DNA from: Pyrodictium sp.
GTDB lineage: Archaea > Thermoproteota > Thermoprotei_A > Sulfolobales > Pyrodictiaceae
Assembly: GCA_013540595.1 (NCBI GenBank)
Contig: JABXKE010000002.1
Location: forward strand, 558,050-622,049
Length of the DNA stretch: 64,000 nt
Direction of reading: 5' to 3'
Positions within the stretch are counted from its first letter, which is position 1. Each line of letters begins with the position of its first letter. Made by a program: the position numbers and the translations under genes. Shown here piece by piece: positions 34,176 through 42,641 of this stretch. Under the pieces are notes generated by a model that had not been told where the DNA came from, made no database searches, and saw nothing but the letters and a program-made list of their open reading frames with translations.

Positions 34176-34610
34176 ATGGATTCAGCAATAGGGTCGCCAT
34201 TGGGTTCGCGGAGAAGCAACCTTGAACAGCTTGAGGAGAAAGCTCTAGAGATCATAAAGTCTAGGGGCGAAGACGGGATTTACCAGCATGAATTGTGGAA
34301 GATGCTTGGTCTTGATAGTAGAGAGGGCTCACGTCTGGCTCTTCGCCTACTAAAGAAAGGCCTCATAATAAGAGAGCCAACAGTCCACAACGGTAGGAGA
34401 ACCTACAAACTGTTCCTGGCTAAGAAAGAGAAGAAAGTGATTAAACTTGAGGTTGACATTGGTGTCGCAATAGAGGTACCTTGTTTTACATGTCGGCACC
34501 TAGAACGCTGCCACTCAGGCGGAGGCTCGTTCTTTGACCCTTCAAGTTGCCCTATCCTTCACAGGTGGCTAGACCACAAGGTTAAGCTTTTAAGGAAGAT
34601 ACCCGGGTAA
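34176..34610 (+). CDS. Transcription factor TFE-beta (hRPC39-like, FeS)
   Basis: This 144-residue protein has an extended winged-helix domain (about 15-85; EEKALEIIKSRGEDGIYQHELWKMLG) and a C-terminal cysteine cluster CFTC, C, C spaced as in the crenarchaeal TFE-beta FeS module. TFE-beta pairs with TFE-alpha to help promoter melting and is a marker of lineages with hRPC39-like factors. I start at ATG 34176, with GGGTG at seven nt, instead of GTG 34158. Placement shortly after tfb suits the role, though a 260-bp AT-rich gap with its own promoter-like sequence lies between. Confidence 0.85.
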   Translation: MDSAIGSPLGSRRSNLEQLEEKALEIIKSRGEDGIYQHELWKMLGLDSREGSRLALRLLKKGLIIREPTVHNGRRTYKLFLAKKEKKVIKLEVDIGVAIEVPCFTCRHLERCHSGGGSFFDPSSCPILHRWLDHKVKLLRKIPG

Positions 34611-34626
34611 CCCTATTCCGGACCCA

Positions 34627-35859
34627 TTATAGCTCACTTAGTATCTTAAGGAATTCTGAGTGTTTTGCTGTAGTCTTTACTGCGCGTGGATCATAAGTAC
34701 TTCGTACTGCTTTATGGCCGTGGGCCTTAAGCTTGTTCACTATCTGGTTTATCTTTGGCATATTCCTTCTCAGTATACTGCATATTTTATCTATTCTGTA
34801 ATAGGGTTTCTCTATTTCGCATTCCTCTCTATAAGCCTCCAAGAAGCTTATTACTCGCTCGTGCTCGGCAAGCCACTCACTTTTGTGTGCTTCTCTAAGT
34901 AAGTGGTCTAGCATCTCTTTATCGCAAAGGGGACCCGTGTATATGGGTCCTATCCTCTGAAGCTCATGGCCACAATATGGACAGCGTGTTGTGTACTTGC
35001 TTATGTACCCGGTGTATCCGCAGCCTGGACAGTAGCCGCCATACCCTAGCGTGTTCAATGATTCGTCTGCCCTCTTAGCACCTTTTAATAGTTCTACGTA
35101 AACTCTAACATAGTAGTCAGCATAGTATGCTAAGAGAATCCGTGTGCCATAGCCATAGCTTGCTGCTCGCCGGATAACATAGCCTACTAGGATTCTCACT
35201 GCTTGCTCTTTCTCCCATGCAGTCCTAGCGGGCTCTACGTCATAGCGGCGCCTAAGCGCTCTTAGGTGTGTCCCAGTGAGGGGTGCTGTATCAGTTGCCG
35301 TTAATGCTAAGACGCCCCGCCGGCCTAGTGATTGTATTGCTGCATCAAGGTATGGTGCTGGGCTACCAAAGGGATCGATATCAACTATGTCTGGGTACAC
35401 ACTCTTCCTCTTGAGTCCTGAAAGAAGCTCATTAGCATCTAACTGGAATACTTGTAACCTATCACTAACATTGTTTATTCTAGCATTTAACTCTATTAAC
35501 TTAACAGCACTGGAATCTATGTCGTTTGCAACAACTTGTGCGCCCGCTTCAAGAGCGTACCTAACTGCTCTAACTCCTGTGCCTGCAAGAGGCTCTACTA
35601 TGACTGGTTCCCGCTCCTTCCCATTACTCTTCCAATGTGCACTATATGCTCTAGCAAATAAGATTGCAATGTCACGATTGAACCTCATTCTTGGATTATA
35701 GAATACTGGTGCCCAGGCAGGCTCATACACTTTATCTTCTCTCAAATACAAATCCATCTTAGGTACTAAGACCCTAGCTAAACCCTCATGTACAAGTTCA
35801 ACTTGGAATCCTAGCTCACGCTCAACGGTTTCCTTCATCCTGGCTTCCCAGGTATTCAT
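34627..35859 (-). CDS. trm1: tRNA (guanine26-N2)-dimethyltransferase Trm1
   Basis: Trm1 methylates G26 of tRNA using S-adenosylmethionine. It is recognised by the SAM site EPLAGTGVRAVRYALEAG, the catalytic DIDPFGSPAPYLDAA, and a C-terminal zinc ribbon (CPGCGYTG and CPYCG). The longest frame starts at 35940, but a CTTATTAAAT promoter box near 35950 puts transcription start near 35925, inside that frame. The ATG at 35859, preceded by GGAGGGT at about 11 nt, is therefore more likely (410 aa). The gene is divergent from L38e. Confidence 0.95.
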   Translation of the reverse strand: MNTWEARMKETVERELGFQVELVHEGLARVLVPKMDLYLREDKVYEPAWAPVFYNPRMRFNRDIAILFARAYSAHWKSNGKEREPVIVEPLAGTGVRAVRYALEAGAQVVANDIDSSAVKLIELNARINNVSDRLQVFQLDANELLSGLKRKSVYPDIVDIDPFGSPAPYLDAAIQSLGRRGVLALTATDTAPLTGTHLRALRRRYDVEPARTAWEKEQAVRILVGYVIRRAASYGYGTRILLAYYADYYVRVYVELLKGAKRADESLNTLGYGGYCPGCGYTGYISKYTTRCPYCGHELQRIGPIYTGPLCDKEMLDHLLREAHKSEWLAEHERVISFLEAYREECEIEKPYYRIDKICSILRRNMPKINQIVNKLKAHGHKAVRSTYDPRAVKTTAKHSEFLKILSEL

Positions 35860-35985
35860 ACTCGCTACATACCCTCCGTGCTTTCTAACTAATCCCTCAT
35901 ACTGTTGGCAACCTGTGTATTCTGTGAAGCCACATTTCAAGATTTAATAAGGGCTCCCTACTAGTGCTTCGCCGGGGTGGACACT

Positions 35986-36252
35986 ATGCCTGTTGAGGTG
36001 GCTAGCAGAGACAAGTTTGTCAAAATACTTGATAGAGCTATTGAGTGTAGGGTAAAGATGGGGTACAGACGAATTGAGACTGAAGAGGGGAGGAAAAGAG
36101 TAAAGGTACTCAAGGTTAAAGCTAGAACACCCAGGTACTTATACACTATAGTGTTTAATGATGTTAATGAAGGTATTGAGTTTGTCAAATCAATAAAAGA
36201 AAAGTGTAAGAACACTGTCATACTAGATGCAGAACTCCAAGGCAAGATATAG
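35986..36252 (+). CDS. rpl38e: 50S ribosomal protein L38e
   Basis: This 88-residue protein matches eL38, a large-subunit protein found in Crenarchaeota and eukaryotes. It has a short N-terminal helix (RDKFVKILDRAIECRVK), then a VKVLKVKARTPRYLYTIVF strand pair and a C-terminal alpha/beta unit. Length is slightly above the eukaryotic 70. The ATG at 35986 follows GGGGTGG at five nt; the GTG at 35977 lies within that site. It is divergent from trm1, with overlapping promoter space. The call rests on pattern memory, so a small doubt remains. Confidence 0.8.
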   Translation: MPVEVASRDKFVKILDRAIECRVKMGYRRIETEEGRKRVKVLKVKARTPRYLYTIVFNDVNEGIEFVKSIKEKCKNTVILDAELQGKI

Positions 36253-36353
36253 GTTAGCTAAGTGCATTTCTCAGCTTTTTGAGGATAAAACAACTGTAAT
36301 AGGCAAGAGAAAATAACCCCGGGCACAGCCTCTGAATAACACCTAGAGATGGA

Positions 36354-36483
36354 GGGGCCGTCGTCTAGCTTGGTAGGATGCGGGGTACACCTATCCCCTT
36401 TGGGGGAGGGTGCCCGACTCGGGACCCCTGACAAAAAGGGGCGGACAACCCCGTGGTCCCGGGTTCAAATCCCGGCGGCCCCA
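36354..36483 (+). tRNA. tRNA-Pro, probably with two introns
   Basis: Acceptor GGGGCCG (36354-36360) pairs with CGGCCCC, the discriminator is A at 36483, and CCA follows at 36484-36486. The D arm is GTCT...AGGA, and the T arm CCGGG-TTCAAAT-CCCGG. The anticodon stem is GCGGG (36380-36384) with CCCGT (36450-36454). The mature loop TTTGGG plus C (36399-36404, 36449) gives anticodon TGG, or GGG if shifted. This requires an intron of about 14 nt before position 32 (36385-36398) and one of about 44 nt at the usual 37/38 site (36405-36448). The exact borders are inferred. Confidence 0.82.
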
Positions 36484-36532
36484 CCACTGCTTCTCCAATG
36501 GTAAAAGCCTAGTAGCCTTCTTGTCTGTAAGC

Positions 36533-37315
36533 TTAAGAGTATAGTATGTAGCACTCATTAACTCTTATTCTTTCAAGTAATGCTTCGGCAAAAAGTTCCG
36601 CTACTTGACGGTCAACACCTACAACAACAATGTTGTATTCAAAGTTGTTAAGCTTGTTGATGGCCTTAATTAACTTCTCCATTTTCCGTGCATAGAGGGG
36701 CTCATCACCCAAATCTATGTGTATGAGTCTGTCTGAACCCTTGCTACTTGCTGATATAGTGAAGATAGACAAGTTAACTATTATAGTGTTACTTAGCTTA
36801 GAAAGAATGCTACTAAGCTTGGCTACGAGATCTGTAGAGTCGTTGAACTTTTGCAGTATACACTTTGTGTTTTCTGGTACTATGTTTATTGTCCGAGTAT
36901 ACGTGCTTACTAGACTTGCAAGAAGCTCTACGGGTTGTGAGCCTCTATGCTTTATGCATAATGTGGCATTTCGACCACGTATAATATACCTTAGTAACAC
37001 TATGTCTCTCCTTTTACTTAGCGACCCAAGTATCCTAGCGAATTTATTGACGTCATTCAAGATCATTGTTCTTGGCGCATACCTTGCCGTAAAGACTTTA
37101 TAACAAGTCTCTCTTGAAGACATTACTTTGTTTACATCACTAACCACATAACTAACTAAAGCAATAACAACCATTACTATACACACCTTAAAGAATAGCC
37201 CTGCATCAATGTGACCAATTGCTAGTACTGCCCTATCCATAATAGTAATCAGCATATAGAAAGCTGCGAATATGAGTATAGTTATTGGTGTTAGTTTATC
37301 GCCGAAACTACTCAT
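36533..37315 (-). CDS. Membrane-anchored hypothetical protein
   Basis: This 260-residue protein has two N-terminal membrane helices (about 10-28 and 40-58), followed by a soluble alpha/beta domain of about 190 residues with alternating strands (IVLLRYIIRG, YNIVVVGVDRQ). I do not recognise a motif. The topology resembles membrane-tethered regulatory or DUF58-like proteins, but no conserved signature is visible. ATG 37315 is chosen over 37333; both are plausible. Next gene upstream on its strand is rpo8, with a 240-bp gap that shows no credible gene. Confidence 0.65.
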   Translation of the reverse strand: MSSFGDKLTPITILIFAAFYMLITIMDRAVLAIGHIDAGLFFKVCIVMVVIALVSYVVSDVNKVMSSRETCYKVFTARYAPRTMILNDVNKFARILGSLSKRRDIVLLRYIIRGRNATLCIKHRGSQPVELLASLVSTYTRTINIVPENTKCILQKFNDSTDLVAKLSSILSKLSNTIIVNLSIFTISASSKGSDRLIHIDLGDEPLYARKMEKLIKAINKLNNFEYNIVVVGVDRQVAELFAEALLERIRVNECYILYS

Positions 37316-37573
37316 AGACTTTACGCCTCTCACTCAGAGATACACCAAGCCCTTGAGAATACTGGATGTGTTCGCCCCTATCGTAAGCATCAAGAATACG
37401 TCTATGAAACTGGGTCAACTGAAACAAAAACTTGTAGTGTTCCACAATGATAATAGACTATCTCGGGGTTAAGACTCAGACCATTATAGTGTGTTATGCG
37501 AGGACTACCATAAGCGTATTGTTGTGAAAGCCTAAGAACTGTACTCTTGCCCTTTGTCTGTGCATGCAAGAGG

Positions 37574-37945
37574 CTACTTCTTTTCCGATACTTTAACGTA
37601 CACCTTCTCAGTAGAGGTGAGCTGCAACTCGTTTTCAGTAGTGACGACAAATAAGAGTCCGCCCGCGGATAACAAGTACTTGAACTTGTTTTCTTCTTTC
37701 TTTATTGCAGCAACTGTTGCATGGACAACGTAGTCTTCTCCCTCTTTGTATTCTGGTAATGACTTAGATATTGTTACTGATACTTTTTGGCCTGGCTTAT
37801 AAACTACAAGGTCTTCATGCACATCAAACTCTATAATAACATTGTTCTCTTTGTCTACAAATGTTGCCACATACATTTTTGGTATGAGTTGCTTCCTTAC
37901 ATTCTCAATTATGCCACTACCAGCGTATACGGTCTCGCCTACCAT
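37574..37945 (-). CDS. rpo8: Probable RNA polymerase subunit Rpo8 (RpoG)
   Basis: This 123-residue beta-rich protein resembles the crenarchaeal RPB8 orthologue. It has IPKMYVATF, IIEFDVHEDLVVYKPGQKVSVTI, SLPEYKEGEDYVVHATV and YLLSAGGLLFVV, matching the family's OB-fold strand pattern as I remember it. Rpo8 is present in Crenarchaeota and Korarchaeota and absent from Euryarchaeota. The start ATG 37945 follows GGGAGAAG. It is divergent from the Sm-like gene at 38038. The assignment is by pattern alone. Confidence 0.65.
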   Translation of the reverse strand: MVGETVYAGSGIIENVRKQLIPKMYVATFVDKENNVIIEFDVHEDLVVYKPGQKVSVTISKSLPEYKEGEDYVVHATVAAIKKEENKFKYLLSAGGLLFVVTTENELQLTSTEKVYVKVSEKK

Positions 37946-38037
37946 TATCCACTTCTCCCTCTTCTACGCTGACTCTACTGTATAGACTAAAAACTCTTAG
38001 TTTGCCAGATGCTGGTAGTGGATATGGTGTCTGAATA

Positions 38038-38499
38038 GTGGCTGCATACATGCCTCAGACTGGTAGGAAAATACAGTCTGAGCTAAGTAGACTCGTTGGG
38101 AAAACTGTCGAAGTAATACTTGTTGATGGGCGAACGTACAAAGGCATCTTGCAAGATTTTGACTATCCAGACCTTAACTTGCTACTTACAGAAGTAGATG
38201 TTGGACAAGAAAACAAGATCCCAATACTGGTGTTAAGTGGCAAGACCATCGCTGAGATCAGAGCCTATGAAACTAGTGTCTTTAGCCCACGCGAGTTCGC
38301 CAATTATGTTGTCAAAAAGCTAGGTATACGTCCAGATGGAGTTAGAGTCTATGATGATGCTGGCGTCGTCCTAATATACAACACTATTAGGGTCAGTGAG
38401 CATGGTGTAGAGGGTAGTGGCACGCTCGCAGCCAAGGTAAGCTACTTGCTGAAGGAGTATCTTGAGAAGAAGAAGAAGAGGGGAGAACAACTATCTTGA
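38038..38499 (+). CDS. Two-domain Sm-like protein SmAP3
   Basis: The N-terminal Sm fold (about 10-80) has the Sm1 motif (LSRLVGKTVEVILVDGRTYKGILQDFD) and the Sm2 region (IPILVLSGKTIAEI). The C-terminal domain of about 70 residues is typical of crenarchaeal SmAP3, whose 14-mer is known in Pyrobaculum. It probably binds U-rich RNA. The gene overlaps tgtA by 4 nt, so the two are cotranslated. Start GTG 38038 follows GGTG at eight nt. The C-terminus is very basic (KKKKRG). Confidence 0.85.
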   Translation: MAAYMPQTGRKIQSELSRLVGKTVEVILVDGRTYKGILQDFDYPDLNLLLTEVDVGQENKIPILVLSGKTIAEIRAYETSVFSPREFANYVVKKLGIRPDGVRVYDDAGVVLIYNTIRVSEHGVEGSGTLAAKVSYLLKEYLEKKKKRGEQLS

Positions 38500-40076
38500 A
38501 AGGCGTTGAGCCTGGTTTTTTCGAGGTAAAAGACAAGGATCTCGCTGCACGTATAGGGAGGCTCTATACGCCGCATGGATGGCTAGAAACGCCAGCGTTG
38601 CTGCCAGTAATAGACATAGTTCGGCAAGAAGTTCCCGTCATTGAAGTCAAGAATGTTGGCTTCAAAGCAGTCATAACTAATGCGTATCTACTCTGGAAAC
38701 GCATGAAGAGTTTTGTTCTCGAGAAAGGCGTGCATACCATACTGGGCTTTGACGGCATTGTAATGACTGATTCTGGAGCATACCAAATACTAGAGTATGG
38801 AAGAGTGGAGATTACCCCGCGGGAAGTCGTAGAGTTCGAGAAGAGTATAGGTAGTGACATTGCTGTAATACTAGATGTTCCTACGGGCAATGCTAGGGAT
38901 AGAGCACAGGCTGTCTATAGTGTAGAGGAGACACTTAGACGAGCACACGACGCCTTAAACTACATAGATCCAGAGAGGCGCGTATGGACACTACCAATAC
39001 AGGGAGGATTCTACATAGACCTACTAGAGAACAGTGCTGAGCGCTCGGCGAGACTCATAGGACCATACAAGCTCTTGGCATTAGGGAGTCCAACAGTCCT
39101 CCTTGAACGCTACGAGTACTCTACAATCCTCGACATGGTGTTCACCGTAAGGCGAAGAGTCCCCTGGAGTATACCGCTCCACTTATTTGGGGCAGGCCAC
39201 CCAATGATTATCCCTTATGCGGTGGCTCTAGGCGTAGACCTTTTCGATTCGGCATCATACATACTGTACGCTAGAGACAATAGATATATGACAAGAACTA
39301 GGACATATAGGCTTGAAGAACTAGAATACTTCCCTTGTAACTGCCCAGTCTGCAGCAAGTACACGCCACAAGAGCTACGCCAGATGCCACGTGACGAGAG
39401 AGTGAAGCTTCTAGCATTACACAACCTTTACGTCCTAAAAACCACTATAGACGAGGTAAAACAAGCCATAAGAGAGGGCAGGCTATGGGAGCTTCTTGAA
39501 GAGCGAAGCGCTTCACATCCATCCATAAAAGAGGCCTTCACAAAGTTCCGCAAAACATACGCCAGGTACATTGCTTTACACTCACCACGCACAAAGGGCG
39601 ATAAGGCTAGAGGAGTATTCCTCTATGGCGCAGAGAGCATGGCTCACCCCAAACTACTACAACACCACGAGTCTCTCCTCAGGAGGTACAAGAGCCGCAA
39701 AAAGTCAAAAGCAGTACTAATACCAATAACAAAAACAGTAAAGCCTTTCACACGCTCAAAGCTCTATAGGCAGGTAAAGAAGGACAAAGTTGTACACGTC
39801 CTAGGCTACGCACCATATATAGGTGTTGTACCTGAAGAACTCTCAGAGACATACCCCCTATCACAATTTGAGGCCAACTATGAGCTAGTAGCCGAAGTTG
39901 CAGAGGAAACAGCTAGACGTGTAGTAGAGTACTTACAGCGCAACAAGTATCAAACTGTTGAAATAGTCTCATGCAAAACTGAGCCGTGGGCTGAGACACT
40001 CACAAAACATATACACAAGAAAGCTATGAATAAAGGTATAGAAATAGAGGTTACCAGGCTAGAGTCATGCGAATAA
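38496..40076 (+). CDS. tgtA: Archaeosine tRNA-guanine transglycosylase (arcTGT), catalytic part
   Basis: This enzyme exchanges G15 of tRNA for preQ0 as the first step to archaeosine. The catalytic core is clear: ITNAYLLWKR, GFDGIVMTDSGAYQ with the nucleophile Asp, PIQGGFYIDL and LALGSPTVLLERY. The zinc site CNCPVCSK is completed by a later Cys/His. The C1 domain continues to 526 residues, but the RNA-binding PUA domain normally at the C-terminus is missing; a separate PUA protein lies at 40881. Start TTG 38496 overlaps the SmAP3 stop. Confidence 0.95.
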   Translation: MKGVEPGFFEVKDKDLAARIGRLYTPHGWLETPALLPVIDIVRQEVPVIEVKNVGFKAVITNAYLLWKRMKSFVLEKGVHTILGFDGIVMTDSGAYQILEYGRVEITPREVVEFEKSIGSDIAVILDVPTGNARDRAQAVYSVEETLRRAHDALNYIDPERRVWTLPIQGGFYIDLLENSAERSARLIGPYKLLALGSPTVLLERYEYSTILDMVFTVRRRVPWSIPLHLFGAGHPMIIPYAVALGVDLFDSASYILYARDNRYMTRTRTYRLEELEYFPCNCPVCSKYTPQELRQMPRDERVKLLALHNLYVLKTTIDEVKQAIREGRLWELLEERSASHPSIKEAFTKFRKTYARYIALHSPRTKGDKARGVFLYGAESMAHPKLLQHHESLLRRYKSRKKSKAVLIPITKTVKPFTRSKLYRQVKKDKVVHVLGYAPYIGVVPEELSETYPLSQFEANYELVAEVAEETARRVVEYLQRNKYQTVEIVSCKTEPWAETLTKHIHKKAMNKGIEIEVTRLESCE

Positions 40077-40103
40077 GAGGTTGGGAGGACTAAAGGGCCT
40101 AGA

Positions 40104-40847
40104 CTACATGTAAACACGCTCACTACTTGGCAACGTTGTTTCCCGCTGCTGTTTTTCAAGCATGTTTATCATTTCCTCAATCTTCCTAGCCTCTTCAAGC
40201 AAATCCTCTACTCCTACCTCAAAGCCATACAGCTCCCCTATCCTTTTAACAGCGACAGCTGCTGCACGAGGATCAGGCCTAGAAGCCTCTGCATACGGCA
40301 ATATGGCTACAGCTGGCAAGCCGAATATCTCAGCATACAACAGCACGAGAGCAAGCGGCCCTATAACATAGAGGCCTTGCTGCATCCTTGGCTCCTCTAA
40401 CCGCCTTTGATAATGACTAGTTGCTATCCAGCGAAGCTCCTCGCTACCCTCCCTGAACCTTGAGTCAAATCCTCCGACTAGCACAGCTTCATGGACACCA
40501 ATACTCTTAGCCCACTTCACCACGGTTTCAGCGAACCTTGTCCTTTCCTGGGGGAGGGGGACATCATGGTTAACTATGATGACTACCTTGTGGCCACTAA
40601 GACTACATGAGTATATGGTAAATGCTGCTGCTAAGTTGTTCTTCTTATCTGGTGTAACCTCTTCTGGCATATACTTTGTTACAATGTACCCAGCAAGCTT
40701 GCAGTCAAGCTTCTCAACTAAGTGCAATGTAGTTATGTATCCAACAGCGCCAAACCCCTTAAAGCCGGTTATGAGGAGATCACTGCCCTCAATACTCTCG
40801 TCATAAAACACATTAATAGACTTGTTAACGTAGACCTTATATCCCAT
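40104..40847 (-). CDS. PAC2-family protein
   Basis: This 247-residue protein belongs to the PAC2 superfamily, named for proteasome-assembly chaperones. It has SDLLITGFKGFGAVGYIT near the N-terminus, YIVTKYMPEE, VIIVNHDVPLP, and the VLVGGFDSRF and LPAVAILPYAEASRPDPRAA segments. Archaeal members may assist proteasome formation or act as ligases of the related ATP-grasp systems; the role is unproven. The ATG has GGTGG seven nt upstream. It is convergent with tgtA. Confidence 0.88.
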   Translation of the reverse strand: MGYKVYVNKSINVFYDESIEGSDLLITGFKGFGAVGYITTLHLVEKLDCKLAGYIVTKYMPEEVTPDKKNNLAAAFTIYSCSLSGHKVVIIVNHDVPLPQERTRFAETVVKWAKSIGVHEAVLVGGFDSRFREGSEELRWIATSHYQRRLEEPRMQQGLYVIGPLALVLLYAEIFGLPAVAILPYAEASRPDPRAAAVAVKRIGELYGFEVGVEDLLEEARKIEEMINMLEKQQRETTLPSSERVYM

Positions 40848-40880
40848 TATGCTACCACCATTCTACTAGTCAGCGCCCAC

Positions 40881-41369
40881 TCAATCCGGGGCATTAGACT
40901 CCACGATTTTTCTCAGTCTAATCGCCTCTCCCCTACAAAACTGTTCATGAATCTCTACTGGTGCAAGCCTAAGCCTACCAACACCGACAAGTCTACCATC
41001 AGAGTCAACAACTATGACTTCCTCTCCTGCATAAAGATATGGGTCGACATAGCTAACTAAGCTGCATGGTATAGATTTTGAGGGAAGCCTATCAGCTGGA
41101 GTCTTTATAAAAGCACGGAGCCTCGGCGGAGGGAGCTTTAGTAGCCTCTTTGCCCCGGCCAAAGACAGTGAGTAGAAGTAGTCGTGTGCACGCAAAACAG
41201 CCAGTAGCCCCTCCTCGCCATAGACCTCTCTTATCCTATGTGTAGCAGGGGAAACACCTACAACAACCTCATCAGTTATCAATAAGTCCCCTGCAGGATA
41301 GCCAAACTGGTAGTCTGCTATCCCCCGTAGAAACTCTAGTTCCTCTACTGTAGGTTTCCTCAGCCTCAT
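40881..41369 (-). CDS. Stand-alone PUA-domain protein, probable split arcTGT RNA-binding part
   Basis: This 162-residue protein has an N-terminal arcTGT-C2-like region (LEFLRGIADYQFGYPAGDLLI) and a C-terminal PUA domain (about 85-150). The PUA domain includes VSYVDPYLYAGEEVIVVDSDGRLVGVGRL. These are the two modules missing from the catalytic TgtA encoded at 38496. In several Crenarchaeota the enzyme is split in this way. ATG 41369, preceded by GGTG at six nt, is preferred to the upstream codon at 41381. It is transcribed with the PAC2 gene. Confidence 0.85.
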   Translation of the reverse strand: MRLRKPTVEELEFLRGIADYQFGYPAGDLLITDEVVVGVSPATHRIREVYGEEGLLAVLRAHDYFYSLSLAGAKRLLKLPPPRLRAFIKTPADRLPSKSIPCSLVSYVDPYLYAGEEVIVVDSDGRLVGVGRLRLAPVEIHEQFCRGEAIRLRKIVESNAPD

Positions 41370-41400
41370 TAATAGCACCACGAATAGCCTACAAACACAG

Positions 41401-41784
41401 CTACTTCCTTAAAAGTCCAAGCAGTATACCGACAATAAACCCTATAGCCGTTGGACCCACTAGAACAAAGCCAAACGCCTTCATAATACTAATAATAGCA
41501 TCCTTACTCTCTGCAACACTTGCACCAAGATTCTTTAACGCCTCCTCAACTGAGCCACTAACACCCCAAGCACCTATAAGTGCGCCTAGAATGAATATTG
41601 CAATCAACGCAACAATATACTTAGCAATCTTAGCCATATAATAACCAGCACCCAAACCCAACAAGAACTGTATAACAAAACTCGCCAAGACAGCAGGGTT
41701 CGACGCAAAGAAAGCAATGTTCTCTACTAAAGTAGCATTCGTAACATTAGCTGCTGCAGCCAAACCAACACCGATAAAGTCCAT
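41401..41784 (-). CDS. Small membrane protein, FUN14-like
   Basis: This 127-residue protein has three likely membrane helices (about 5-20, 30-75 with a kink, and 100-122). The core VIQFLLGLGAGYYMAKIAKYIVALIAIFILGALIG resembles FUN14-domain proteins, which in archaea have no known function. Start ATG 41784 follows GGGGTG at eight nt; the GTG at 41793 lies inside that site. It precedes the PUA gene and is likely in the same transcript. Confidence 0.6.
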   Translation of the reverse strand: MDFIGVGLAAAANVTNATLVENIAFFASNPAVLASFVIQFLLGLGAGYYMAKIAKYIVALIAIFILGALIGAWGVSGSVEEALKNLGASVAESKDAIISIMKAFGFVLVGPTAIGFIVGILLGLLRK

Positions 41785-41981
41785 AGGGATCACACCCCTC
41801 TAACCAAACCTTCTATATGTTTGGGATAAGAGGACAACAATATACAAACCTACTGCCGAAACTATTACTGGCCGAGACAGAGTAGCCATGACGTTAAACA
41901 ATAGAGAGCACCACTGAGTACAGGAGGACAGTGGGAAGGAGTGAAAGCCGGGTTGTATTATGGAGAGCGGGCCGGGCATGG

Positions 41982-42143
41982 TCCCGCCGCGGGGATTCGA
42001 ACCCCGGACCGCCCGGTCTCTGCTTCCTAGGCCCCCATTGTGAGCCGACGCACCCTCATCCACGCCCCCATCGGGGGCGTTGGGTGCGCGGGGGGCCTAG
42101 ACCCCACCTACAGCCGGGCGCTCTGCCGCTGAGCTACGGCGGG
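41982..42143 (-). tRNA. tRNA-Tyr (GTA) with a 90-nt intron
   Basis: On the minus strand, acceptor CCCGCCG (42143-42137) pairs with CGGCGGG, the discriminator is A (42982 minus 1000, that is 41982), and CCA is encoded at 41981-41979. The anticodon stem CCCGG/CCGGG holds the loop CTGTAG+A, with anticodon GTA. The canonical 37/38 site is interrupted by 90 nt (42018-42107), longer than most archaeal tRNA introns. The intron contains a perfect hairpin, ACGCCCCC with GGGGGCGT. The T arm is CGGGG-TTCGAAT-CCCCG. Confidence 0.95.
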
Positions 42144-42343
42144 TTCCAACCGCCATGTAGAACTAACCTTAACAACTGGCTGACTTATAGGGTTTTCGTT
42201 AATACACGCCTACCAATAGAACTAGTATGAATACACTTCGATAACAGTTACACGTACAAGCTAAGTACGCCAAAACCTTGTGCAACAAACAATTCCAGGC
42301 GTAAAAGACTTAGTAGAGACAATAAGAACCCTAACCATTGGGT

Positions 42344-42418
42344 GCCGCCGTAGCTCAGCCTGGTTGGAGCGCCGCCCTGGTAAGGCGGAGGTCCCGGGTT
42401 CAAATCCCGGCGGCGGCT
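42344..42418 (+). tRNA. tRNA-Thr (GGT), no intron
   Basis: Acceptor GCCGCCG (42344-42350) pairs with CGGCGGC (42411-42417). The discriminator is T at 42418 and CCA is encoded at 42419-42421. The anticodon stem CCGCC/GGCGG surrounds CTGGTAA, giving anticodon GGT. The T arm is CCCGGGTTCAAATCCCGG. It is divergent from tRNA-Tyr across a 200-bp AT-rich region that must hold both promoters. Confidence 0.96.
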
Positions 42419-42474
42419 CCATCTTGCGGGCCTTTCATTATTCATATTCTTGCCCTAACGCATGGGGCAACATA

Positions 42475-42542
42475 CGGCGATGATAGGAGTCATGCCTACT
42501 GAGTATACTATGATGTCTATATGCCCTGGGGTAGTTGAGCCG
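42475..42542 (+). ncRNA. Possible box C/D-like guide RNA
   Basis: A short terminal stem, CGGC (42475-42478) with GCCG (42539-42542), flanks GATGATA (C-like) and TTGA (D-like). Inside are CTGA (D', 42499-42502) and ATGATGT (C', 42510-42516). The 12-nt space between the C-like box and D' fits a guide, but the C box and D box are both imperfect and the C'-D spacer is too long. It lies just downstream of tRNA-Thr. This is a weak candidate only. Confidence 0.22.
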
Positions 42543-42641
42543 CGTTATTAACTTCGATAAAGCCTTTATCCTAGTGATAAACAAGTGTTATCATTGGATT
42601 AGCTCTTTGCTCATGACGTTCTAGTGTGAGGGGTTAACGCC

